Source: CAZDHT01 sp964505325 (GTDB lineage Bacteria; Planctomycetota; PUPC01). From it: a stretch of 12,908 bases of DNA. The first letter of the stretch is position 1. Every line of letters begins with the position of its first letter. The stretch is taken from assembly GCA_964505325.1 (NCBI GenBank), contig CAZDHT010000152.1, positions 1-12,908 on the forward strand. Reading direction: 5' to 3'. The notes below the pieces were generated by a model. The model did not search any database, was not told where the DNA came from, and worked only from the letters and a program-made list of their open reading frames with translations. Below are positions 1 through 7,402 of the stretch, one piece after another. A program made the translations under genes and the position numbers.

Positions 1-1
1 G

Positions 2-700
2 TGGATCTCGCACTCGCACGTCGTCCGCCGCAACATCGGCCCGAAGAAAAACCACCCCACGGGATACATCGCAGCCGCGTGGGGCGGGCACACGCACCAC
101 GTAGACCCCGACTTCGGCCGCGGGTACGGATGGAAAAACCCCTTCCCGCGCGTGATGACGCGGGGCTTCCCCCCCGCACCGATCAACCAGCGGTTCTTCC
201 TCGAGGCGCTGGTCACCTCGCGTATCATGCCGAAGGGCCGGCCGTTCCAGCCCGACTGGGGCCTGCACGGCTTCGGGCGGATGGGCGCGGATTTCTGGCC
301 GGTGCTCAAGGACCGGCGCGGCCGTGGCAGCCCTCTCCTGGCGCGGTATCCGCGCGCCCGCTGGGGCCAATTGAACGTCGCCCTTTGGATGCCCGCGCTC
401 CTGGCGCCCGGCCGGGACGGAGCCGTTCCCACCGTCCGGTCCGAGATGATCCGCGAGAACCAACAGGAGATCGCGGCGCGCGTTTTCGTCGAGAAGGCCC
501 TTCTCGACAAGGCCCGACGCGCCAAGCTTGGCGACGATCTTGCTCGCCGGGTCCAGGCCCTTCTCGATGAGCGGGTCCGCGCGGCGAACCGGGCTTACGC
601 CAAGAGGGACCGGCGGGCCGCCCTGTCGCTGGATGTTGCCGCTCTCTCGTCGCGCCTGTACGAGGCCGCGGCGGAGGTCGCCAAGAGACTTGGCAAATGA
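2..700 (+). CDS. 3'-terminal part of a conserved protein, possibly glycoside-hydrolase-like (5' end outside window)
   Basis: The reading frame is open from the first full codon at base 2 to TGA at 698-700, giving 232 in-frame residues, so the gene starts left of the window. The internal ATG at 152 is not the start: the residues before it read as good protein, with WGGHTHH and a Trp/Gly/Phe-rich stretch. The N-terminal half resembles an enzyme core, with conserved-looking segments RFFLEALVTSRIMPKGRPFQ, GFGRMGADFWPV and WGQLN. The C-terminal 100 residues, from about VPTVRSEM onward, are charged and helical (IRENQQEIAARVFVEKALL, then Arg/Lys/Ala-rich). From memory, this arrangement matches large uncharacterised planctomycete proteins sometimes annotated as glycoside hydrolase or DUF4091-like. 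I cannot prove the family from this fragment. No catalytic residue can be assigned. The coding call is firm; the function is weak. Confidence 0.8.
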   Translation, partial: WISHSHVVRRNIGPKKNHPTGYIAAAWGGHTHHVDPDFGRGYGWKNPFPRVMTRGFPPAPINQRFFLEALVTSRIMPKGRPFQPDWGLHGFGRMGADFWPVLKDRRGRGSPLLARYPRARWGQLNVALWMPALLAPGRDGAVPTVRSEMIRENQQEIAARVFVEKALLDKARRAKLGDDLARRVQALLDERVRAANRAYAKRDRRAALSLDVAALSSRLYEAAAEVAKRLGK

Positions 701-787
701 CGCCGGAAGAGGTGTTTCGGGGCCGATGCCTTTGTGGAGTCACCGGCTGCAAGAAGAACATCATCGCGAGCAGAGCGGGGACCGTGC

Positions 788-797
788 GCTATACTAC
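788..797 (+). promoter_or_regulatory. Possible -10 promoter element upstream of the lyase operon
   Basis: The 166-bp gap between the partial gene and the transglutaminase-like gene contains GCTATACTAC. Its TATACT hexamer (790-795) matches TATAAT at five of six positions and lies 71 bp before the ATG at 867. No good -35 hexamer sits at the usual distance, so this rests on the -10 alone. The same core (GCTAT-CTAC) recurs before the amidohydrolase gene. The rest of the gap (701-787 and 798-856) shows no gene, and no stem-loop with a T tract after the upstream stop. Confidence 0.3.
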
Positions 798-866
798 GGA
801 TGGCTGAGGCAAGGCCGCACTGACTACGGCTGAGTAGGACCCGCGTGAGCGGGCGCGGAGGGTGAG

Positions 867-3341
867 ATGCGCTGGACGAGCTGGGCGGCACTGGTGGCGG
901 TTGGGTTGGCCGCGGGCTGTGTAGCGCGCGCGCCGAGCGGCGCCCCAACGTTGAGCCGCGATTTCAAGTACTGGCGCGGCGCCCGCGAAGAGAGTCCCGG
1001 CCCGTTCCTGTGCAGGTCACCCGCGGCGACCGACGTCACCGTGGTCTGCGACCGGTGGCCCGATGGATCGGACCTCCGCCAGTTCGGCCTGGACGCCGCG
1101 CGCCTGTCCGGGGCCAAGACTGACCAGGACCGCGCGGTCGCCGTCTGGCGCTGGGTCCGCCGCTGGAAGATGCACACCGACGGCAACCCGCCCACCGAGA
1201 AGTTCAAGAACCCGCTCCAGTCGAAGAAGCGGGGCTACATCGACGATCCGATCAAGATCCTGAACGTCTACGGGACGCATTTCTGCGACGGCCTGACCCG
1301 CGTGGTCGAGGCGGTCTGGCGGGCGATGGGCCATCCCGCCGAGAAGCTGGTGCTCGGCAGCCACACGATGGCCCACTGCTACTACCGCGACGCGGACGGC
1401 GTGGGCCGCTGGCACCTGTTCGACGTCAACTTCGGTTCGTACATCCCGCACCGCTCGGGCACGCGGCTCCTCGGCGCCGACGGGTTCTCGACCGACTACT
1501 GCAAGAACTCCAGCCAATGGAAGCACTGCCAGCACGTGGCACTGCCCACCCATCGCGTGGAGCTGAGCTTCCGTCCCGGCGAGAAGCTGGAACGCATCTG
1601 GGGCAACTGGGGAAAGCCCTATCAGGACAACGTCGACCTCGAGCGTGACCGCCGCCGGCTCAAGGACTTCGAGCGCGGCCCGTACAAGCCAAGCTACGGC
1701 AATGGCCGCTGGACCTACTCGCCGAATCTCGCGTCGCCCGCGTGGACCCAGGGCCTGGCCGAGCCGCCGGTCAACATGGTGCCGAACGCGCTCGCGCCCG
1801 CCCGGCCGGGGCGGCCTGCCACCGCAGTATGGCACGTCCGCACGCCATACATCGTCTCCGACGCCGAAGTCGAACTGCAGGCGTATCGAAAGAGCGACGA
1901 CGACCTTGTCCGCCTGCACCTGTCCGTCGACAACGGCAAGACGTGGCGGAAGCTGTGGGAGCTGCCACCCGGCGAGATCGGCCCGCGGTACTTCATCGTG
2001 CCCATCTGCGACAAGTTCAAGGTGACCGGCAAGGCGCCGGCGCCGAACGACCTCAACTCGCCCTTCGGCCGCTACCACTACCGGCTCAAGCTGGAGCTGG
2101 TCGGCGAGGAGCGATCCGAAGACTGCCAGGTCACCGCGATCAAATTCCACACCGTCGTGCAGCAGAACTACTTCGCGCTGCCGCAGCTTCAGGCCGGCCG
2201 GAACCGCATCACGGTCAAAGGCGAGTTGGCCAAAGGCGCGGCGCTCAAGATCACATACGTCTGGGACGACCCGCTCGGCAAAGGCCGCCGCAATGTCACG
2301 GTCGTCGAGAAGGCCCCGTGGACGTACGAGATCCTCGCCGCCGGGAAGAAGTGGGAGGACTGCGTGTGCAGGTCGCTCACGGTGCAGGCCGTGCCAGCGA
2401 CGGGCGACGGCAACCGCACGTTGGTGAAGGAGGCGCCGAGCCCGATTCACCTGCTGCCGCCGATGCGTCCCCCGCTGGAGACGCGAACACGGGGCGGGCT
2501 GTGGAAACGGCCGATCGTCAAGGACCTGCCCTCGGTGACGCAGCTCGTCGCCGAGCTCGAGAACCCCGCCAAGGCGCCGGAGGCGGCGCGGGCATTGCTC
2601 GAACTGGCGGACCCCAAGACGTTCGAGCCGTTGAAAAGGACGGCTTACGAGGTCGACCACCAGTGGGCGAAGGACTCGGCGCTCGCCGCGCTGTTCAACA
2701 TCGACCGCCGGCGCGCCCGGCCCATCCTGCTCGACATCGCCAGCCATCCCGGCAAGGTGACCTGGGAGGCGTACAAGACGTGGAAGGGCAGGCAAATCAC
2801 CGCGCACGACCGCTGGGCGTCGTGCACCCTGATGATCGGCACGATGGCCAAGCAAGCCGGCTGGAAGGAGTTCGTCCCGCTCGTGGCGCGCGTCGCCGAG
2901 AGCCCGAAGGCGAACGCCGCGCACCAGTGGAGCGCGATGCGCCTCCTGGCCGAGTTCGGCGACGAACGCGCCACCGCAGCGGTGAAGAAGTGCCTCGCCG
3001 GCAAAGACCTCAACACGCGTGCCTATGCCGCGCTCGCCGCCGGCCGCACCGGCGACAAGTCACTCATCCCCCGGCTGCGCGAGTGTCTGCGGCACGGGTA
3101 CGTCGTGCTCCGTTTCCGCGCCGCGATCGCGTTGGGGCAGCTTGGCGACAAGGAAAGCGCTCCGGCACTGCGGAAAATGCTCTCTTACCTCGCCGACGAG
3201 AACGTCCGCGCCGCCGCGGCGCAGGCGCTGGGCGATCTGGGCGACGCCGCATCGGCCGGCGCCCTGAAGGCGGCGCATGACGCCGAGCCCGTCCGCTGGG
3301 TGCGCGAGACCATGACGAAATCCCTGGCCAAACTGAGGTGA
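867..3341 (+). CDS. Lipoprotein with transglutaminase-like domain, Asp-box and C-terminal HEAT repeats
   Basis: This is an 824-residue exported protein. ATG 867 follows GGAGGG at 857-862. The N-terminus (MRWTSWAALVAVGLAAGC) is a lipoprotein signal with Cys18 as the probable lipidated residue, although Ala at -3 is not the ideal lipobox residue. Residues about 85-200 look like a transglutaminase-like (papain-fold) domain, with Cys140 in THFCDG, His166 in GSHTMAH and Asp186 in WHLFDVNFG as the putative Cys-His-Asp triad. A beta-rich middle region (about 310-540) carries a complete Asp-box, SVDNGKTW, at 353-360. From about 560 the protein becomes helical, and 690-824 contains clear HEAT-type repeats such as YAALAAGRTGD and ALGQLGDKESAPAL. 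Transglutaminase-like folds in bacteria may be peptidases, cross-linkers or inactive, so the reaction is not known. It is the first gene of the pectate lyase operon, which suggests a surface scaffold or processing role; that is inference. Confidence 0.88.
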   Translation: MRWTSWAALVAVGLAAGCVARAPSGAPTLSRDFKYWRGAREESPGPFLCRSPAATDVTVVCDRWPDGSDLRQFGLDAARLSGAKTDQDRAVAVWRWVRRWKMHTDGNPPTEKFKNPLQSKKRGYIDDPIKILNVYGTHFCDGLTRVVEAVWRAMGHPAEKLVLGSHTMAHCYYRDADGVGRWHLFDVNFGSYIPHRSGTRLLGADGFSTDYCKNSSQWKHCQHVALPTHRVELSFRPGEKLERIWGNWGKPYQDNVDLERDRRRLKDFERGPYKPSYGNGRWTYSPNLASPAWTQGLAEPPVNMVPNALAPARPGRPATAVWHVRTPYIVSDAEVELQAYRKSDDDLVRLHLSVDNGKTWRKLWELPPGEIGPRYFIVPICDKFKVTGKAPAPNDLNSPFGRYHYRLKLELVGEERSEDCQVTAIKFHTVVQQNYFALPQLQAGRNRITVKGELAKGAALKITYVWDDPLGKGRRNVTVVEKAPWTYEILAAGKKWEDCVCRSLTVQAVPATGDGNRTLVKEAPSPIHLLPPMRPPLETRTRGGLWKRPIVKDLPSVTQLVAELENPAKAPEAARALLELADPKTFEPLKRTAYEVDHQWAKDSALAALFNIDRRRARPILLDIASHPGKVTWEAYKTWKGRQITAHDRWASCTLMIGTMAKQAGWKEFVPLVARVAESPKANAAHQWSAMRLLAEFGDERATAAVKKCLAGKDLNTRAYAALAAGRTGDKSLIPRLRECLRHGYVVLRFRAAIALGQLGDKESAPALRKMLSYLADENVRAAAAQALGDLGDAASAGALKAAHDAEPVRWVRETMTKSLAKLR
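3335..3341 (+). promoter_or_regulatory. Shine-Dalgarno overlapping the upstream stop codon
   Basis: GAGGTGA is the ribosome binding site of the first pectate lyase (ATG 3345) and also contains the TGA stop (3339-3341) of the lipoprotein gene. The two reading frames are separated by 3 bases. Ribosomes ending on the first gene therefore finish at the initiation site of the second, which favours translational coupling. Confidence 0.7.
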
Positions 3342-3344
3342 CCG

Positions 3345-4703
3345 ATGAGACGGTTGTTGTTGTGTGTGTGCGTGCTGCTCGGTTCGACGACCGTGCAGGC
3401 GGCGGAGAAGAAGCTCCCTGCGTTCCCCGGCGCCGAGGGTTACGGCGCCGTGGCCGTCGGCGGACGCGGCGGAAGGGTGATCAAGGTGACGAACCTCGAG
3501 GCGTCCGGCCCGGGGAGCTTCCGCTGGGCCGCGGCGCAGAAGGGGCCGAAGATCATCATCTTCGACGTGAGCGGCGTGATCCGCGGCCACGTCCTGATCC
3601 GCGGCAACCACTGCACCATCGCCGGACAGACCGCGCCCGGCGCCGGCATTACCCTCGAGGGGATGCTGCTCACCAAGTACCCCAACGGCGCCGACGACCT
3701 GATCGTCCGCTTCCTCCGCGTGCGGCCGCGCAATTCGCGCGGCCACACCGGCGACGGTATCCAGATGCCACGCTCCGACCGTGTGATTCTCGACCACTGC
3801 TCCGTCAGTTGGTCGGTCGACGAACTGGTGGACTGCATCGGCGCCGCCGACTGGACGATGCAGTGGTGCACGCTGGAGGAGGCGGACACGATAGGCCACG
3901 ACAAGGGCCGGCACAACTACGGCTTCTGCTCGGCCTACGCGGGCAGCGGGCGGCTGAGCATCCACCACAACCTGTTCGCTCACCTCTCCCGCCGCGCGCC
4001 CTGCGTCGCACCGTATCTGGAGAATGCGCCGGCCGACGTGCGCAACAACGTCATCTATAACGTCCAACGGGCCTTCACCCACAGCGGGCACGGACCCAAG
4101 ACCAAGAGCCCCGTCAACCTGATCGGCAACTGGTACCGCCACGGCCCCAACGCCGACCGGCTCTACGCGTTCTGCACCGACAGCCAGCCGCAGTACTACA
4201 TCGCAGACAACTACGTGCACAAGCTCGGCTACATCCCCGACCCGGTCACACCTGGCGCCAAGTTCCCGCGGTGGTTCCGCACCAGCCCGCGGGGCAGGCG
4301 GCTCAAGAGCGCGGCGCCCGTCGCTCCGGTCACCACGCAGAAGGCCGAGGAGACCTACAAGCTGGTGATGGCCCGGGCCGGTTGCTTCCCGCGCGACCGC
4401 GTCACGGAGCGGACCTTCAAAGAGGTGGAGACCGGGACCGGCAAGTGGGGCCGCAACGCGCCCGCCGAACCCACCGACGAGTGGTTCCTGAAGGGCCTCA
4501 CCCCCGGCAAGCCCCCCGCCGACACGGACGGTGACGGCATGCCCGACGCGTGGGAGAAGACCCACAAGCTGGATCCGAATGACCCGGCCGACGCGGCCAG
4601 GATTGTCCCCAAGGGCGCCTCGCCCAAGGACCGTCACCACGGCTACACCTGGATCGAGTACTACGTCAACGACCGGGCCGACCGGCTGGTGTCGGGCAAG
4701 TGA
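3345..4703 (+). CDS. Secreted pectate lyase, family-1-like parallel beta-helix, with calcium-binding tail
   Basis: This 452-residue protein should cleave polygalacturonate-type polymers by beta-elimination outside the cytoplasm. A signal peptide (MRRLLLCVCVLLGSTTVQAA) ends near residue 20. It is followed by the characteristic entry of bacterial PL1-like lyases: AFPGAEGYGA, GGRGG, SGPGSFRWA and IIIFDVSGVI, then GQTAPGAGIT. The beta-helix runs to about 300. Asp150-His151 in ILDHCSVSWS and Arg217 in the RAP segment (217-219) are the likely equivalents of the PL1 calcium/substrate Asp and catalytic Arg. At 393-401, DTDGDGMPD is a thrombospondin-type-3 or EF-hand-like calcium loop, followed by the GYTWIEYYVNDRAD tail that commonly closes such lyases. 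The next gene is a paralogue. The exact polymer and the activity are inferred; a sugar other than galacturonate is possible. Confidence 0.9.
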   Translation: MRRLLLCVCVLLGSTTVQAAEKKLPAFPGAEGYGAVAVGGRGGRVIKVTNLEASGPGSFRWAAAQKGPKIIIFDVSGVIRGHVLIRGNHCTIAGQTAPGAGITLEGMLLTKYPNGADDLIVRFLRVRPRNSRGHTGDGIQMPRSDRVILDHCSVSWSVDELVDCIGAADWTMQWCTLEEADTIGHDKGRHNYGFCSAYAGSGRLSIHHNLFAHLSRRAPCVAPYLENAPADVRNNVIYNVQRAFTHSGHGPKTKSPVNLIGNWYRHGPNADRLYAFCTDSQPQYYIADNYVHKLGYIPDPVTPGAKFPRWFRTSPRGRRLKSAAPVAPVTTQKAEETYKLVMARAGCFPRDRVTERTFKEVETGTGKWGRNAPAEPTDEWFLKGLTPGKPPADTDGDGMPDAWEKTHKLDPNDPADAARIVPKGASPKDRHHGYTWIEYYVNDRADRLVSGK

Positions 4704-4724
4704 CGCCCGGCGGAGGAGGATGAG

Positions 4725-7391
4725 ATGTCGAGATTATGCGGTCTGTTGTGCGTCGCGCTGGCCTGCTCGGCCGCCGGCGGCGCGGAGAAATCCCTGCCCG
4801 CGTTTCCTGGCGCCGAGGGCTTCGGAGCCGTCTCCGTCGGCGGACGCGGCGGTAAGATCATCAAGGTTACCACACTCAAGTCATCCGGGCCCGGTAGCCT
4901 GCAATGGGCGCTGGACCAGGAAGGGCCGCGGATCATCGTGTTCGACGTGAGCGGGGTGATCGTCCCGCCCAACGTCAGCAAGGGGCGGCGCTACCTCGCC
5001 ATCCGCCACTCGAACGTCACCATCGCCGGCCAGACCGCGCCCGGCGCGGGCATCACCATCCAGGGCCAGATCAGCACCCTGCGCGGCACCAGGGAAAAAC
5101 CGTTGCACGATATCATCATCCGGTTCCTGCGCATCCGGCCCTCCGTTGCCAAGAACAGCGGACGCAACGTTCGCGCCCTCGAGTTCTCCAACTCGGACCG
5201 CATCATCGTCGACCACGTCTCCGGCTCCTGGAGCATCGACGACTGCTTCGACCTGTACGTGTGCAGCAACGCGACCGTGCAATGGTGCAACGCGGAGGAG
5301 TCGGACATCTGGCTGGAGGGCGGCGACGAACCGCACAACTTCGGAATGATCACGGGCTACGGCGGGCCCAGGCCGCTGACCGTGCACCACACCCTGCTCG
5401 CCCATCACCGCGAACGCACCCCCCTCACCGGCTCGTTCCCCGTCGACTTCCGAAACAACGTGCTCTACAACTGCGGCGGGATGATCCACCTGATCCGCTC
5501 AAGCTACGCCAAGCAGCACAGCATGAATGTCGTCGGCAACTACGCGAAGGCCGGGCCGGCCGGGATCATCGGCGTGCGTATCTACCGGCCGCCGCACACC
5601 GCGGCACGCGGCGGCGTCAGACCCTACCGCAAGGGCCTCGGGCGGTTCTACCTCGACGGCAACTACATGGACTGGCTGGGCGGGTACGTCGAGCCGTGGC
5701 GCGCCCGGAAGATGAAGAACGTCGTCGACAAGGAGCTGCCCGGCTACCCGCCGGTCGCCACGCACACTGCAGAGGATGCGTACCGGCTGGTCGTTGCGGC
5801 CGGCGGGTGTCTGCCGCGCGACGTCGTGTCGCAACGGACCGTCCGCGAAGTGCTGCTGGGTGGCGGGTCGTGGGGACGCCACGGCCCGGCCGGCGGGCTG
5901 ATGGAAGGCCTGACGCCGGGCAAAGCCCCGGCTGACAAAGACAACGACGGCGTGCCCGATGCGTGGGAGACGGCGCATGGGCTGAACCCGAGCGATCCCA
6001 AGGATGCGAACAGAATCGTGCCCAAAGGCGCCTCGAAGGGCGACCGGCATGCGGGCTACACCTGGATCGAGTTCCACGTGAACGACCGGGCCGACACACT
6101 CGTCGCCCAGGCGCTCACGAAAGCCAACCTCGATCCGCTGATCCTCAAGGACGGCGGGTTCCGCGCGAACGGCCTCTCGCCGATGGCCGAGCACCACGCC
6201 ACCGTCGCCAGCATGCTGGCGGCGATCAAGGACCAGAACAAGGCGCGGCAGGCGAACAAAGACCGGCGGGTCAAGTACGCCACGGCGCCCGCCTGGCTGG
6301 CGGTCCAGCAGTTGAGTCGATTGGGTCCTGAGGCGGCGGAAGCGGTGCCCGAGCTGGTCAAGCTGCTGGGCGGGGACGACCGGCGCGCGGCGACGTTCGC
6401 CGCCTGGGCGCTCGGCGCCATCGGCCCGGCCGCGAAGGACGCCGTCCCCGCGCTGGTCAAGGCGCTCAACAAGGACTGGCAGGCGACGCACGCCAAGTGG
6501 ACCTGGTGCCCGGTCGGCTTCGCGGCGTGGGCGCTGGGTCGGATCGGCCGGGGCGCGGAGCCCGCCGCGCCCGCGCTCGCCAGGCTGATCGCCAGCGGCA
6601 AGCATCCGTGGGCGACCGACCCGGCGTTATGGGCGCTCACACGGATGCGCGCCGAGCCGGCGATGGCCGTGCTGCTGAGGAACGTCGGGCGACCCCACGC
6701 CGCCGTGGCGCTCGCCATCATCGGCGAGCCGGTACTGCCCGGATTGCAGAAGACACTGTCCGACACGCGGCCGCAGAACATCATCGGCGCGCTGGGCGCG
6801 CTGCGAGGGCTCGGCACGAAGCTGCGGCCGGCACTGCCGAAGATCCTCGAACTAACGCGGCACGCCAGCCCGCGGGTGCGGGCGGCGGCGCTTCGGACAG
6901 TCGTCTGGGTCCGGGAGCCGCAGGTCATCGCGGCACTGACGACGGCTCTCAAGGACCGCGACACGAATGTGCGTCGCCATGCGGTCCGCAGCCTGATGGC
7001 CGTCGCCGCTGTGGATACGAAGGAGGTCGTCGACGCAATGGCCGCGCTGCTCAGGACGGACCCGCGCAAGGAGGTCCGCGCCGCCGCCGCCGAGGCGTTG
7101 ACTGGGCCGCGTGAAGAGGCTGCGCGCGTGTTGATACAGGTCCTCGCCGGCCACGACGACGCATTCAGCCGCAAGCACGCAGCTCGCGTGCTGCGGAACG
7201 CGGGCCCGGCCGCCGTTCCGGTGCTGGCGAAGGCGCTCGGGGACAAGGACGCGGGCGTGCGCCGCGAGGCGGCGTGGTCGCTCGGGTATCTTCGAGCCGG
7301 CGCGGACGCGCTGAAAGCTGCACTGGACGACCCGGACTACGTGGTCCGTGTCGCCGCCGCGGAGGCGTTGAAGCGGGCCGGGCGCCAGTGA
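4725..7391 (+). CDS. Secreted pectate lyase fused to a C-terminal HEAT-repeat array
   Basis: This 888-residue protein starts at ATG 4725 after GGAGGAGGA (4712-4720), 21 bases past the previous stop. A signal peptide covers about 1-20; Cys14 leaves a lipoprotein form possible but the lipobox is poor. The lyase part (about 24-400) is paralogous to the preceding gene: AFPGAEGFGA, GGRGG, SGPGSLQWA, IIVFDVSGVI, GQTAPGAGIT. It retains Asp163-His164 in IIVDHVSGSWS and Arg231 in RTP. Residues 404-412 (DKDNDGVPD) form the calcium loop, followed by GYTWIEFHVNDRAD. Where its paralogue stops, this protein continues through a linker (about 465-520) into roughly nine or ten HEAT/PBS-lyase-type repeats (523-886), for example AAWALGAIGPAAKDAVPALV and AAWSLGYLRAGADALKAAL. 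HEAT arrays usually bind proteins. The likely role is a pectin-type lyase docked to a partner, perhaps the HEAT-bearing lipoprotein two genes upstream. No catalytic loss is visible. Confidence 0.9.
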   Translation: MSRLCGLLCVALACSAAGGAEKSLPAFPGAEGFGAVSVGGRGGKIIKVTTLKSSGPGSLQWALDQEGPRIIVFDVSGVIVPPNVSKGRRYLAIRHSNVTIAGQTAPGAGITIQGQISTLRGTREKPLHDIIIRFLRIRPSVAKNSGRNVRALEFSNSDRIIVDHVSGSWSIDDCFDLYVCSNATVQWCNAEESDIWLEGGDEPHNFGMITGYGGPRPLTVHHTLLAHHRERTPLTGSFPVDFRNNVLYNCGGMIHLIRSSYAKQHSMNVVGNYAKAGPAGIIGVRIYRPPHTAARGGVRPYRKGLGRFYLDGNYMDWLGGYVEPWRARKMKNVVDKELPGYPPVATHTAEDAYRLVVAAGGCLPRDVVSQRTVREVLLGGGSWGRHGPAGGLMEGLTPGKAPADKDNDGVPDAWETAHGLNPSDPKDANRIVPKGASKGDRHAGYTWIEFHVNDRADTLVAQALTKANLDPLILKDGGFRANGLSPMAEHHATVASMLAAIKDQNKARQANKDRRVKYATAPAWLAVQQLSRLGPEAAEAVPELVKLLGGDDRRAATFAAWALGAIGPAAKDAVPALVKALNKDWQATHAKWTWCPVGFAAWALGRIGRGAEPAAPALARLIASGKHPWATDPALWALTRMRAEPAMAVLLRNVGRPHAAVALAIIGEPVLPGLQKTLSDTRPQNIIGALGALRGLGTKLRPALPKILELTRHASPRVRAAALRTVVWVREPQVIAALTTALKDRDTNVRRHAVRSLMAVAAVDTKEVVDAMAALLRTDPRKEVRAAAAEALTGPREEAARVLIQVLAGHDDAFSRKHAARVLRNAGPAAVPVLAKALGDKDAGVRREAAWSLGYLRAGADALKAALDDPDYVVRVAAAEALKRAGRQ

Positions 7392-7402
7392 CCCGCCGCC
7401 GG

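Noticed and set aside
528..833. 101-codon + frame spanning the end of the partial gene and the gap
   Set aside because: It overlaps the real frame for most of its length, has Arg/Pro/Ser-rich shadow composition, and no supporting ribosome binding site.
1017..2924. 635-codon open frame on the - strand opposite the transglutaminase-like gene
   Set aside because: Composition is Arg/Ala/Val/Gly-rich with no domain motifs, and it lies wholly antisense to a well-supported gene. Long antisense frames are expected in GC-rich coding DNA.
3060..4640. 526-codon - strand frame opposite the first pectate lyase
   Set aside because: Antisense shadow crossing two real genes, with no recognisable motif or plausible upstream signals.
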